The notes: generated by a model from the sequence alone, not told the origin. Counted from the stretch's first letter, positions 8,375-16,676 are shown. The stretch is 29,414 nucleotides of DNA from Microbacteriaceae bacterium (GCA_029979375.1 JAPOHQ010000005.1:271-29684), one strand, 5' to 3'. Numbers and translations: made by a program.

Positions 8375-9349
8375 GTGGTGGTTGAGAAGCCAGCGAGCAA
8401 GCAGCTAGTAATTGCCTCCGGAAGAGCTCACCAATCCCTTGCCCAAGAGGTAGCCGACATCCTCCAAACCGAGCTGGTCCCAATGACCGCCTACGACTTT
8501 GCAAATGGTGAAACATTCGTGCGCTATGAAAGAAGCGTTCGCGGTGTCGACGCCTTCATCATTCAGGCTCACCCAAACCCCATCAACCACTGGCTCATGG
8601 AGCAGCTGCTCATGATCGATGCCATGAAGCGCGCCAGTGCCAAGCGCATCACCGTGGTTGCTCCCTTCTTCCCCTACGCCCGTCAGGACAAGAAACACAA
8701 GGGTCGCGAACCAATCTCGGCGAGGCTGGTGACCGATCTGTTCAAGACCGCAGGGGCTGCAAGGCTCATGTCTGTGGATCTTCACACCCCTCAGATCCAG
8801 GGTTTCTTTGATGGTCCTGTTGACCACCTCTGGGCACTGCCAATGCTGGCCGACCATATCGCCGAGAACTTTGGCACCGAGAACCTAACGGTAGTTTCCC
8901 CAGACTCGGGACGTGTTCGGGTTGCCGACATTTGGGCAGATAGGCTCGCCACCCCGCTGGCCATCGTCCACAAGCGCAGGGATCCAGACAAGCCAAACCA
9001 GGTCCAGGTTAATGAGATTGTGGGTCGCGTGAAGGGCAGAGACTGCCTGATCGTCGACGACATGATTGACACCGGTGGCACGATTCTTGCTGCTGCCCAG
9101 GCTTTGAAGGAAAACGGTGCCGCGCGAGTGATTGTGGCCGCTACCCACGCCGTGTTCTCCGACCCCGCTCGCGAACGCCTGAGTGACCCGGTCATCGATG
9201 CGGTTGTCGTCACCAATACCTTGCCGATCACCCCGGAGAAGCAGTTCGACTCGCTCACGGTACTCTCGATTGCACCGCTGATTGCCAAGGCAATTGCAGC
9301 GGTCTTCTATGACGACTCGGTCAATTCCCTCTTCCCGGGGCACGCCTAA
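8375..9349 (+). CDS. prs: Ribose-phosphate pyrophosphokinase
   Basis: Transfers pyrophosphate from ATP to ribose-5-phosphate to make PRPP, the precursor of purines, pyrimidines, histidine, tryptophan and NAD. Visible motifs are RYERSVRG with DAFIIQ near 50-63, the flexible-loop and catalytic region FFPYARQDKKHKGREPIS near 106-123, DLHTPQIQGFFD near 137, and the PRPP loop LIVDDMIDTGGT at 225-236. The length of 324 residues fits class I Prs. The GTG start lies 3 nt after the glmU stop, so the two are almost certainly co-translated. Confidence 0.97.
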   Translation: MVVEKPASKQLVIASGRAHQSLAQEVADILQTELVPMTAYDFANGETFVRYERSVRGVDAFIIQAHPNPINHWLMEQLLMIDAMKRASAKRITVVAPFFPYARQDKKHKGREPISARLVTDLFKTAGAARLMSVDLHTPQIQGFFDGPVDHLWALPMLADHIAENFGTENLTVVSPDSGRVRVADIWADRLATPLAIVHKRRDPDKPNQVQVNEIVGRVKGRDCLIVDDMIDTGGTILAAAQALKENGAARVIVAATHAVFSDPARERLSDPVIDAVVVTNTLPITPEKQFDSLTVLSIAPLIAKAIAAVFYDDSVNSLFPGHA

Positions 9350-9355
9350 GTCCTG

Positions 9356-10558
9356 ATGAAAAAGCTAACCGCGACCGATGCGGTGTTCATCGGGCTGGCC
9401 GCGATGCTCGGGGCCGGTGTCTTTGTGGTCTTTGGTCCAGCAGCTGCACTAGCCGGTGCATGGTTCCCGGTTGCGATCGCTCTTGCGGGTTTAGTTGCCT
9501 ACCTCAATGCCGCAACGATTGCTCAACTCGCGGCCGCCGTCACGAGGTCGGGTGGCACCTATGCCTACGGTCGCCACTACCTTGGCAATACCTGGGGTTT
9601 TCTGGCAGGTGCAAGTTTTCTAGTTGGCAAGATTGGCTCCGCAGCAGCGATTGCCCTGACCTTTGCCAATTACCTAACTCCTGACTCACCGATACTGACG
9701 GCGGCGTTATCGGTGGTGGTGATGGCGGCGATCAACATTGCCGGAATCAATCGCACGGCCTTTGGATCAAAAGTCCTAGCCACAATCACCATCGGCTTCC
9801 TTGCGGTCTTTATCCTTGCCGCGCTCTTTTCGGCGCCGGCCCACTCGCCGCTACCGGCGGGAGATCCCGTTGGGATCTTTGGTGCCGCGGCACTGTTTTT
9901 CTTTGCCTTTGCCGGCTACGCGCGGGTGGCAACTCTCGGGGGAGAGGTTGAGAGCTCGGAGAAAAATGTGCCGAGGGCAATCAGAATCTCTCTTGCCATC
10001 GTCTTTGCCATCTACCTGGCTCTTGGGCTACTGCTTTCGCTAAAGCTTGGCGGCGAACTGGGGAACTCTTTGACTCCGCTGGCCGATCTTGCGACGCACT
10101 CGCTCAACGGGGTATCGCCGCTCTCGATCTCACCCTTTGCCGCGGTCGCCGCTCTCGGTTCATTGCTTGCACTCTTGGCGGGGATGAGTCGAACCGCAGC
10201 CGAGATGGCTTCAGATGGCGAACTGCCGAGGTTTTTGGCCAGCAAGATCAGAACCGGGGCACCCGCTATGGCGGAGATACTCATTTCGTTCCTGGTGATC
10301 CTGCTGGTTCTATCTGGCAGCATCCTTTTGACCATCGGGCTTTCCTCCTTTGCCATCCTTAGTTACTACGCGATCGCTAATCTTGCCGCCTACCGCCAAC
10401 CGGCGGTTGAGAGCTCGAGACCAAAGTGGTTGAACCTAGCTGGCTTGGTGCTCTGCGTTGGCCTGGCACTGAGCGTGCCCCCAGCGGGGTTGCTGCTCGG
10501 GTTTGCCATCCTCTTCCTGGCGCTGTTTTTGCGCTGGGGGTTGAGGGTGCTGCGCTAA
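9356..10558 (+). CDS. APC superfamily amino-acid permease
   Basis: A membrane protein of 400 residues with about 11-12 hydrophobic helices and the APC-family opening helix motif GLAAMLGAGVFVVFGPAA (residues about 12-29), where the unwound G-x-G segment binds the substrate amine and carboxylate. RSGGTYAYGRHYLG near 63-76 is also typical of this family. The substrate cannot be inferred. It begins 6 nt after prs, so it is in the glmU-prs transcript. In M. tuberculosis the slot between prs and rplY holds the lipoprotein gene lpqT, so this is a lineage-specific resident. It uses at least two rare TTA codons. Confidence 0.87.
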   Translation: MKKLTATDAVFIGLAAMLGAGVFVVFGPAAALAGAWFPVAIALAGLVAYLNAATIAQLAAAVTRSGGTYAYGRHYLGNTWGFLAGASFLVGKIGSAAAIALTFANYLTPDSPILTAALSVVVMAAINIAGINRTAFGSKVLATITIGFLAVFILAALFSAPAHSPLPAGDPVGIFGAAALFFFAFAGYARVATLGGEVESSEKNVPRAIRISLAIVFAIYLALGLLLSLKLGGELGNSLTPLADLATHSLNGVSPLSISPFAAVAALGSLLALLAGMSRTAAEMASDGELPRFLASKIRTGAPAMAEILISFLVILLVLSGSILLTIGLSSFAILSYYAIANLAAYRQPAVESSRPKWLNLAGLVLCVGLALSVPPAGLLLGFAILFLALFLRWGLRVLR

Positions 10559-10563
10559 TCGGA

Positions 10564-10569
10564 TAGGCT
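10564..10569 (+). promoter_or_regulatory. Putative -10 element for rplY
   Basis: TAGGCT, 6 nt after the permease stop, fits the TAnnnT consensus shared by other starts in this window. A transcript from here would begin near 10576 and carry the structured leader 10584-10648. No clear -35 element is seen. Confidence 0.4.
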
Positions 10570-10583
10570 TCGAGGCGTTCAGC

Positions 10584-10648
10584 GGCGAGGGATACAAAGT
10601 ATCCGTAATCGACGGGGTCCTTTTCCTCGCCACGTGATTTGAGGAAAA
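10584..10648 (+). promoter_or_regulatory. Structured rplY leader with alternative hairpins
   Basis: Two exclusive foldings are visible. In the first, GGCGAGG (10584-10590) pairs with CCTCGCC (10625-10631), enclosing a GATAC/GTATC hairpin (10591-10595 with 10599-10603) and a small GAC/GTC hairpin (10611-10619). In the second, TTTTCCTC (10621-10628) pairs over 8 bp with GAGGAAAA (10641-10648), which contains the Shine-Dalgarno. Both use CCTC at 10625-10628. The first fold would leave the ribosome-binding site open, the second would hide it. The pairing is seen directly; the regulatory role is inferred. Confidence 0.5.
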
Positions 10649-10649
10649 G

Positions 10650-11276
10650 ATGTCAGAAACAAAGATTGCAGCGGAGAGCCGCGAGAGCTTTGGCAAGGGC
10701 GCTGCCCGCAAGCTTCGTGCAGCAGGACGCACCCCAGCCGTTATTTACGGCCACGGTAACGCCACAAGACACATCCACCTTCCAGCCCATGAGGTTGCCC
10801 TTGCGCTGCGCGTGAAAAACGCGCTGCTAGAGCTGAGCATCTCAGGCAAGGAGGAGCTGGTTCTTGTCAAGAGCGCAGCCAAGGACCCGGTAACTCAGGT
10901 GATCGAGCACATTGACCTAGTTGAGGTCAAGAAGGGCGAGAAGGTTCACGTTGAGGTTCCGGTCCACATCATCGGTGAGCCTATGGGTGGAACCGTGGTT
11001 GACCTCGAGCACAAGACCGTCAAGGTCGAGGCTGAGGCCACTCACATTCCGCAGTTCCTTGAGCTCCACATCTCCAAGGAGAACCCAGCTGGCCACCACT
11101 ACGTGGTTTCCGACCTGGTCATCCCACAGGGTGTAGTTATGGAGCTAGCCGCAGACGAGCTGGTAGCTTCGGTTGTAGAGACTAGAGCCGGAGTAGCCGA
11201 TGAAGAGCCTGCTGAGGAGACTGAAGCTGGAGAGGCCGAAGAGCCAGCAGCAGAGTCTGAAGGCTCCGAAGAGTAA
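10650..11276 (+). CDS. rplY: Large-subunit ribosomal protein bL25 (Ctc/TL5 type)
   Basis: The 5S-rRNA-binding protein of the 50S central protuberance. It is the long two-domain type: an N-terminal 5S-binding beta-barrel (about 1-93, opening with ESRESFGKGAARKLRAAGRTPAVIYGHG in two consecutive segments) and a C-terminal TL5 domain (about 100-185, with VEVPVHIIGEPMGG). An acidic Glu/Ala-rich tail covers the last ~22 residues. The 208-residue length fits actinobacterial homologues. ATG follows GAGGAAAAG, whose purines are also paired in an alternative leader hairpin. pth follows immediately. Confidence 0.95.
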   Translation: MSETKIAAESRESFGKGAARKLRAAGRTPAVIYGHGNATRHIHLPAHEVALALRVKNALLELSISGKEELVLVKSAAKDPVTQVIEHIDLVEVKKGEKVHVEVPVHIIGEPMGGTVVDLEHKTVKVEAEATHIPQFLELHISKENPAGHHYVVSDLVIPQGVVMELAADELVASVVETRAGVADEEPAEETEAGEAEEPAAESEGSEE

Positions 11277-11283
11277 TACCTGG

Positions 11284-11814
11284 TTGGTTGTTGGGCTCGG
11301 CAACCCCGGGCCCAACTACCAAGCCAACCGTCACAATATCGGCCAAATCGTGCTTGACCATTTGGCCAGCAAGTTCTCGATTAACTTCAAGTCCCATCGC
11401 GCCGGCGCCCAGGTTGCCGAATACAAGCTGCTAGGTGGCGACAAAATCGTTCTCGCCAAGTCCACAGGTTTCATGAACCTAAGTGGCAATCCAGTGAGCA
11501 AGCTGTTGAGTTTTTACTCGCTAACCCCTGATCGCCTCGTGGTTGTTCACGACGAGCTCGACCTGGAGTTTGGCGACATTAGGGCAAAGTTTGATGGTGG
11601 CCATGCCGGTCACAACGGCCTCAGGGACATCAGTGCAAAATGCGGGAGCGCATTCCATCGAGTCCGCTTTGGCATTGGCCGCCCGCCCGGGCAGATGCCG
11701 GTTGCCGACTTTGTGCTCCGCGACTTTTCGGCTCAGGAAAAAAAGGAGCTTGAGACCCTAGTTGCCCAGGCCGCCGAGAAGGTGGCCGAAACTGTGGAGC
11801 AACAGGGGTCCTAG
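11284..11814 (+). CDS. pth: Peptidyl-tRNA hydrolase
   Basis: Cleaves peptidyl-tRNA released prematurely from ribosomes, recycling tRNA. The family core is clear: VVGLGNPGPNYQANRHNIG at the start (catalytic His in NRHN), TFMNLSG-like GFMNLSGNPV, VVHDELDLEFG (catalytic Asp) and GGHAGHNGLRDI. The start is uncertain. TTG at 11284 is the only standard start clear of rplY and gives 176 residues. However, the codons just before it read SNTW, which matches the TWLVVGLGNPG commonly seen in relatives, so translation may begin earlier. An ATG at 11200 would give 204 residues but overlaps rplY by 77 bases and adds an odd basic stretch read out of frame from the bL25 tail. Confidence 0.9.
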   Translation: MVVGLGNPGPNYQANRHNIGQIVLDHLASKFSINFKSHRAGAQVAEYKLLGGDKIVLAKSTGFMNLSGNPVSKLLSFYSLTPDRLVVVHDELDLEFGDIRAKFDGGHAGHNGLRDISAKCGSAFHRVRFGIGRPPGQMPVADFVLRDFSAQEKKELETLVAQAAEKVAETVEQQGS

Positions 11815-11817
11815 ACT
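11812..11817 (+). promoter_or_regulatory. -10 element of mfd, overlapping the pth stop codon
   Basis: TAGACT lies 6 nt (CTCTGT) before the GTG of mfd, the leaderless spacing. Its first three bases are the pth stop codon. The same hexamer and spacing recur before the FtsB-like gene. Confidence 0.5.
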
Positions 11818-11823
11818 CTCTGT

Positions 11824-14800
11824 GTGACCATCCGCTCACTAGTTTCTGCGGCCCTATCGGCGCGCTCGCTTCGCCTTACCCAGAAACTAAGCGGCACAAC
11901 TCTTTTCGCTCCTTCAAAGACGCAGCCGCTCGCTCTGGCCGCGATTATTCGCTCTCAACCTGGTCCGCTAGTAGTGATTACCAGCTCTGGTCGGCAAACC
12001 CAAGATCTTGCCAAGCAGATGCCGGAGCTTATCGAGGGACTCGAGGTGGTGGAGGTGCCATCGTGGGAAACCCTTCCTCACGAGCGCCTCTCACCGGCAC
12101 CGGAAACGGTCGGAAGAAGAGTAAAAGCATTCCGGCGCATAGCCGAAGAAGACTTCAAAGGCCTGGTCCTGGTCTCGGTGCGCGCAGCATTGCAACCGGT
12201 GGTTGCCAACATTGCCAAACAGCAACCCATTCGCCTTGAAAAAGGCGGTGAGTACCTGCTACCCGAGCTGGCCCTCAAGCTCATCGAATTCGCTTACGAA
12301 AGGGTCGATTTGGTTACCAGGCGCGGCGAATTTACCGTGCGCGGAGGCATATTGGATGTCTTCCCAACGACCTCCGAGCATGCCTTGAGGCTTGAGTTCT
12401 TCGGCGATGAGCTTGAGGATATCCGCGAGTTCCTGGTCTCAGATCAGCGCTCAATTGACTCGCAGCTATCAGCGCTGGAGCTCTATCCCGCTCGCGAGCT
12501 GCTGATAACCCCGAAGGTAGCCGCTCACGCCAGGGAGCTTGCCGCGGAGTATCCGGGTCTCGGGGAAATGCTCGAAAAGATCTCGAACGCAATGGTGGTA
12601 ACCGGTATGGAGTCGCTGGCGCCGCTCTTGGCCGAGAGCATGATCCCGATAACCGACCTGTTACCTAGCAGGGCGCCGGTGGTGTTCCTTGAGCCAGAGC
12701 GACTTGCCGCCAGGGCAGAGAACCTGGTCAAGACCAACGAGGAGTTCCTGCATGCCGCCTGGGACACTGCGCTCAGCGGATCTCAAACACCAATCGACCT
12801 TAGCGAGGGCGGATTTCTAGATCTTTCCGAGCTGGTTGATCTCGTTGGCGCGAGGGCGATCAAGCTGGACTCTCTCGCATCTCCCGGAAGCGCCGACCTT
12901 GGGATCAGGGAGATTCCCAGGCTCTCGCTGGAGGATTCCATCGACTGGGTTGGCGATCAGGTCACCTCGGGTCATTCGGTAGCAATAGTTGCCCGCGGCC
13001 ACGGAACCGCCGAGCGCATAGTTGAGCTATTGGTTGAGAACAAAATTGGCTGCCGCCTCAGCGAGTCCGATCAGCAGCCGACCAGTGGTGAGGTGTTGGT
13101 TATCCTCGGCCAACTCCAAGGGGGCTTTTCGATAGCCGAGGCAGATCTAACGGTGCTAACCGAGGAAGAGTTCTTTGGACTCAGCGCAAGCTATGCCAGC
13201 CCTAAGGAGCGCAAGCTTGCGAGGCGGCGCGGTGCGGAGGTTGATCCCCTCGAGCTGAAGCAGGGAGACTATGTGGTCCACGAGATTCACGGCGTGGGAA
13301 GATTCCAAGAGCTCGTGCAGCGAAGCAATCGCTCGCAGGTTCGGGAATACCTCGTGATTCAATACGCCCCGCCAAAGCGCGGCTATCCCAGCGACACTCT
13401 CTATGTCCCCACCGACCAGCTGGACATGCTCTCGAGATACATCGGTGGTGAGGCACCAGTGCTCTCCAAGATGGGAGGCACTGACTGGGCAAGGGCAAAG
13501 GGCAATGCTCGCAAAGCAGTGCGCAAGATTGCCATTGATTTGGTCAAGCTCTACTCGGCAAGAGTCAAGAGCAAGGGGCACGCCTACGGCCCCGATACCC
13601 AGTGGCAGCGGGAACTCGAGGATGCCTTCGTCTTTCAAGAGACTCCGGATCAGCTGACAACAATCGATGAGATCAAGCGGGACATGGAAAAGCCACAGCC
13701 GATGGATCGCCTGCTTGCCGGAGACGTTGGATATGGCAAGACCGAGGTCGCGGTCCGGGCCGCCTTCAAGGCGATTCAAGAGGGCAAACAGGTTGCGATG
13801 CTGGTGCCGACCACGCTGCTGGTTCGGCAACACATGGAGACCTTCCGGTCAAGGTATTCCGGCTTCCCCGTCCACCTCGCAGCTCTCTCAAGGTTTCAAA
13901 GCGCTAGCGAGGCCAAGAAGGTACTAGCCGGGCTCGAGTCAGGCGCGATTGATCTGGTTATTGGAACCCATCGCCTGTTGTCGGATGGTGTGAAGTTTCG
14001 CGATCTTGGACTGCTGATCATTGATGAGGAGCAACGTTTTGGGGTCGAACACAAGGAGAAGATTAAGGACCTGCGTCACAACGTCGATGTCTTGTCAATG
14101 AGCGCCACCCCAATTCCCAGGACTCTGGAGATGGCCGTCACAGGCATTCGGGAGATGTCGACGCTCGCGACCCCTCCGGAGGAGCGCCACCCAATCCTCA
14201 CCTTCGTTGGCGGCTATAGCGAGGGTCAGGTGGCAGCGGCCATCAGGCGCGAGTTGATTCGTGAGGGGCAGGTCTTCTTCGTCCACAACAGAGTTGCGAC
14301 GATCGACCATGCCGCCTCCGAGATCGCAAAACTGGTCCCGGAGGCAAGGGTTGCGGTTGCTCACGGCCAAATGCCCGAGCATCAGCTTGAGCAGGTGGTC
14401 GTCGATTTCTGGGAGCGCAAATTTGACGTCTTGGTCTCAACCACCATCATCGAGACCGGAATCGACATACCGAACGCCAACACCCTGATCGTCGATAGGG
14501 CCGAAAACTTTGGTCTATCCCAACGCCATCAGATACGAGGTCGGGTTGGCCGCTCCACGGAGCGGGCCTACGCCTACTTCTTCTATGACCCGAGCAAACC
14601 CCTTACCGAAACAGCACACGATCGGCTCGCCACAATCGCCAGCAACAATGAGCTTGGAGCGGGCATGCAGGTTGCCATGAAGGATCTTGAAATTCGGGGT
14701 GCGGGGAATCTACTGGGCGGTGAACAATCCGGTCACATCGCAGGTGTCGGCTTCGATCTCTACCTCAGAATGATCGCGGAGGCGGTGAGCGAGTTCAGGG

Positions 14801-15309
14801 GAGAGGAGGTTCAATCTCCGGCCGAGCTAAAACTAGAGCTCCCCGTCGATGCCAGAATCCCCGCCGAGTATGTCGATTCTGAGCGGCTAAGGCTTGAGGC
14901 GTATCACAAGCTCTCGAGCAGTTCGGGCAAGAAGAATACCGCTAAGGAGCTTCAGGAGATCCTTGACGAGCTCACCGATAGGTTTGGAAAGCCGCCGCTT
15001 TCAGTCAGGCAGCTTCTTGAGATCACCGAGCTTCGGCAGCAGGCAAACCGCATGGGGCTAACCGATGTCAACCTGCTCGGAGCCCAGGCCAGGCTGCAGC
15101 CTGTGGAGCTAGGCGACGCTGAGCTGGTTCGTCTCAGTCACAGCTACCCCCGAGCCAAATACCTGCGCTCGAGTCAGCTGCTGACCATTGCGATTCCCGA
15201 AACCTCAGCTGGTGAAACCATCAAGGACCAAGAGGTGATTGACTGGGTCAGAGAACTGTTTGAGAACCTAAGGCAGGTGGCGGTTGGAGAAGCTAGCAAG
15301 TCTGATTGA
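11824..15309 (+). CDS. mfd: Transcription-repair coupling factor Mfd
   Basis: A DNA translocase that removes stalled RNA polymerase at lesions and recruits UvrA. At 1161 residues it is full-length. In order: a UvrB-like N-terminal region (about 1-340, with SWETLPHERLSP), the RNA-polymerase-interacting domain (about 470-560, with GDYVVHEIHGVGRF), the RecG-like helicase with Walker A GDVGYGKTE at 633-641, DEEQR at 734-738 and SATPIPRTLEMA, then motif VI region HQIRGRVGRS and a C-terminal UvrA-masking domain. GTG at 11824 is preceded by TAGACT at leaderless spacing. mazG overlaps its end by 26 bases. Confidence 0.97.
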   Translation: MTIRSLVSAALSARSLRLTQKLSGTTLFAPSKTQPLALAAIIRSQPGPLVVITSSGRQTQDLAKQMPELIEGLEVVEVPSWETLPHERLSPAPETVGRRVKAFRRIAEEDFKGLVLVSVRAALQPVVANIAKQQPIRLEKGGEYLLPELALKLIEFAYERVDLVTRRGEFTVRGGILDVFPTTSEHALRLEFFGDELEDIREFLVSDQRSIDSQLSALELYPARELLITPKVAAHARELAAEYPGLGEMLEKISNAMVVTGMESLAPLLAESMIPITDLLPSRAPVVFLEPERLAARAENLVKTNEEFLHAAWDTALSGSQTPIDLSEGGFLDLSELVDLVGARAIKLDSLASPGSADLGIREIPRLSLEDSIDWVGDQVTSGHSVAIVARGHGTAERIVELLVENKIGCRLSESDQQPTSGEVLVILGQLQGGFSIAEADLTVLTEEEFFGLSASYASPKERKLARRRGAEVDPLELKQGDYVVHEIHGVGRFQELVQRSNRSQVREYLVIQYAPPKRGYPSDTLYVPTDQLDMLSRYIGGEAPVLSKMGGTDWARAKGNARKAVRKIAIDLVKLYSARVKSKGHAYGPDTQWQRELEDAFVFQETPDQLTTIDEIKRDMEKPQPMDRLLAGDVGYGKTEVAVRAAFKAIQEGKQVAMLVPTTLLVRQHMETFRSRYSGFPVHLAALSRFQSASEAKKVLAGLESGAIDLVIGTHRLLSDGVKFRDLGLLIIDEEQRFGVEHKEKIKDLRHNVDVLSMSATPIPRTLEMAVTGIREMSTLATPPEERHPILTFVGGYSEGQVAAAIRRELIREGQVFFVHNRVATIDHAASEIAKLVPEARVAVAHGQMPEHQLEQVVVDFWERKFDVLVSTTIIETGIDIPNANTLIVDRAENFGLSQRHQIRGRVGRSTERAYAYFFYDPSKPLTETAHDRLATIASNNELGAGMQVAMKDLEIRGAGNLLGGEQSGHIAGVGFDLYLRMIAEAVSEFRGEEVQSPAELKLELPVDARIPAEYVDSERLRLEAYHKLSSSSGKKNTAKELQEILDELTDRFGKPPLSVRQLLEITELRQQANRMGLTDVNLLGAQARLQPVELGDAELVRLSHSYPRAKYLRSSQLLTIAIPETSAGETIKDQEVIDWVRELFENLRQVAVGEASKSD

Positions 15310-15979
15310 AACTGCGCATAAATTGCGGGCCCCTGGAGGATGTCCCTGGGATGCCGAGCAAACTCACCGCAGCCTGGTGCAGTATCTGTTGGAGGAGACC
15401 TACGAGCTGATCGACGCCCTGGAGGCGGGCGATCGCGATGAGGTTATTGAGGAACTTGGCGACGTGCTCTACCAGGTAATTTTCCACTCCGATCTGGGAT
15501 CCACGGGAACCATGGGGGAGCCATTCACTCTTGAGGATGTCGCAGAGTTCATGGAGCAGAAAATGCGTTCGCGCCACCCGCACGTCTTTGGCACGGCAGA
15601 AGAACTAGAGAAGTTTGCTGCTGAAACCGGAGATGACGTGATGCAGAACTGGGACAGTCATAAAAAGCGTGAGAAGCCTGGAAGAACTTCTATTCTCGAT
15701 GGTGTCCCGCAGGCCATGCCCGCTCTGGCTTTGGCGAACAAGGTGATGAATAAGGCAGAAAAGGCTGGAATCCTAGAAAAGCCGACCGAACCTGTCGTTC
15801 CAATGGAGTCGGAGGACGACCTTGGCAAGCTCCTGCTCGCTATCGTCGCTAGCGCCAGGGCGGTAGGACTCGACCCGGAGCGAGCTTTGCGAGAGGCAAC
15901 CAGAGAGCTTCAGGCTGAGATTCGAGCGAGTGAGCTCAGCGATGCAACCGATGCGGGCGTCGTGGGGATGGCTGACTAG
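15284..15979 (+). CDS. mazG: Nucleoside triphosphate pyrophosphohydrolase MazG
   Basis: An all-alpha NTP-PPase that hydrolyses (d)NTPs to monophosphates, thought to clean the pool of non-canonical or oxidised nucleotides. The N-terminal signature LRAPGGCPWDAEQTH is at 14-28. The Mg-binding residues E37, E38, E41 and the EELGD pair E57/D60 are all present. The C-terminal half (about 130-231) is a less conserved extension with alternating Glu/Arg helices. A TTG start inside the mfd 3' end, with GGTGG upstream, gives a normal N-terminus. The mfd-mazG-eno order is conserved in actinobacteria. Its stop interlocks with the stop of the convergent TetR gene in CTAG. Confidence 0.95.
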   Translation: MEKLASLIETAHKLRAPGGCPWDAEQTHRSLVQYLLEETYELIDALEAGDRDEVIEELGDVLYQVIFHSDLGSTGTMGEPFTLEDVAEFMEQKMRSRHPHVFGTAEELEKFAAETGDDVMQNWDSHKKREKPGRTSILDGVPQAMPALALANKVMNKAEKAGILEKPTEPVVPMESEDDLGKLLLAIVASARAVGLDPERALREATRELQAEIRASELSDATDAGVVGMAD

Positions 15980-16557
15980 CCAAAGACCTTTTCGAAGTCG
16001 CTGAAGCCGGCATCCAGGACCTCAGATGGAGTCCTCGGATCATTCGTCTCCGCCCACCACATCAGGATCGACATCGACACTGCGATCAATGCAGAGGAAA
16101 TTACCCTTGGGCGCATCGGGTCGGAGGTGACCTGAGCAACGGCTTCCTCGATCACCTGTCTCGACTCCTCGAGTTGACCGTGACCCCAACCGTAGATCTC
16201 GGGTGAACTTGCAATCAGCTTGAGCCTCAGTCTTACCGTTTCGAGAGACTCGTCCAGCAGGTGCATTGCCTCAACCCAGGAGCGGTGCAGGAGCTTGACG
16301 ATGTCTTTCTCCGAACTCTCACTGAGCTTGCGCTGCAACTCAACGTTGAACTCGTGCATGCCTCCCCAGACCACGGCTGCCTTGGAGGGGAAGATGCGAA
16401 AGAGATTGGAGCGCGAGATTTCAGCTGCCACGGCCACATCATCCACGGTCACCTTATCGATGCCCTTTTCGGCAAATAGCTTCAGGGCAGTGAGGCCGAC
16501 GGCGTTGGGGTCGGTTGTCACCGGCCTGCCGCGCCTAGGCTTAGACAGCTGCGTCAT
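15976..16557 (-). CDS. TetR family transcriptional regulator
   Basis: A protein of 193 residues with an N-terminal TetR helix-turn-helix: a basic arm (SKPRRGRP), ALKLFAEKGIDKVTVDDVAVAAEISRSN in two helices, then LFRIFPSKAAVVW. The C-terminal ligand domain (about 60-193) is variable, so the inducer is unknown. The ATG at 16557 has TAATGT exactly 7 nt upstream and is preferred to the in-frame TTG at 16587, which would add ten untypical residues. M. tuberculosis has a TetR gene next to mfd-mazG, so this neighbourhood is conserved, though orientation differs here. It is divergent from hisS and may regulate itself; no clear operator palindrome was found. Confidence 0.88.
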   Translation of the reverse strand: MTQLSKPRRGRPVTTDPNAVGLTALKLFAEKGIDKVTVDDVAVAAEISRSNLFRIFPSKAAVVWGGMHEFNVELQRKLSESSEKDIVKLLHRSWVEAMHLLDESLETVRLRLKLIASSPEIYGWGHGQLEESRQVIEEAVAQVTSDPMRPRVISSALIAVSMSILMWWAETNDPRTPSEVLDAGFSDFEKVFG

Positions 16558-16564
16558 GGGGGAA

Positions 16565-16570
16565 ACATTA
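16565..16570 (-). promoter_or_regulatory. -10 element of the TetR gene
   Basis: On the minus strand TAATGT is preceded by TGC (extended -10 form TGnTAATGT) and lies 7 nt before the ATG, giving a leaderless transcript. The region 16558-16676 between the two divergent genes holds no other feature I could support. Confidence 0.45.
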
Positions 16571-16664
16571 GCAACTGGCAAGAGCAAAGTGGATTTTCCT
16601 TATTTGGACTGGGTCTAACAATACATCCCCAAAGAATCACAGGGGCTTGGGTGATGCGCTGTGC

Positions 16665-16670
16665 CAAACT
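16665..16670 (+). promoter_or_regulatory. Putative -10 element of hisS
   Basis: CAAACT lies 6 nt (TGTGAG) before the GTG at 16677. It deviates from TAnnnT at the first base, but the spacing matches other leaderless starts here. Confidence 0.3.
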
Positions 16671-16676
16671 TGTGAG

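Noticed and set aside
7815..8516. Long antisense frame of 233 codons opposite glmU
   Set aside because: It lies entirely over the glmU and prs coding frames, has an Arg/Ser/Pro-rich composition typical of a reverse reading of GC-rich codons, and shows no recognisable domain or ribosome-binding site.
13156..13833. Antisense frame of 225 codons opposite mfd
   Set aside because: It is a shadow of the Mfd RNA-polymerase-interaction and Walker A region, with no motif of its own.
16558..16587. TTG start for TetR adding ten residues
   Set aside because: The -10 hexamer TAATGT lies within this stretch, so the transcript would start after it.
16558..16676. Search for a TetR operator palindrome between TetR and hisS
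   Set aside because: Only short 4-bp inverted matches (for example CCCC...GGGG) were found, not enough to call an operator.
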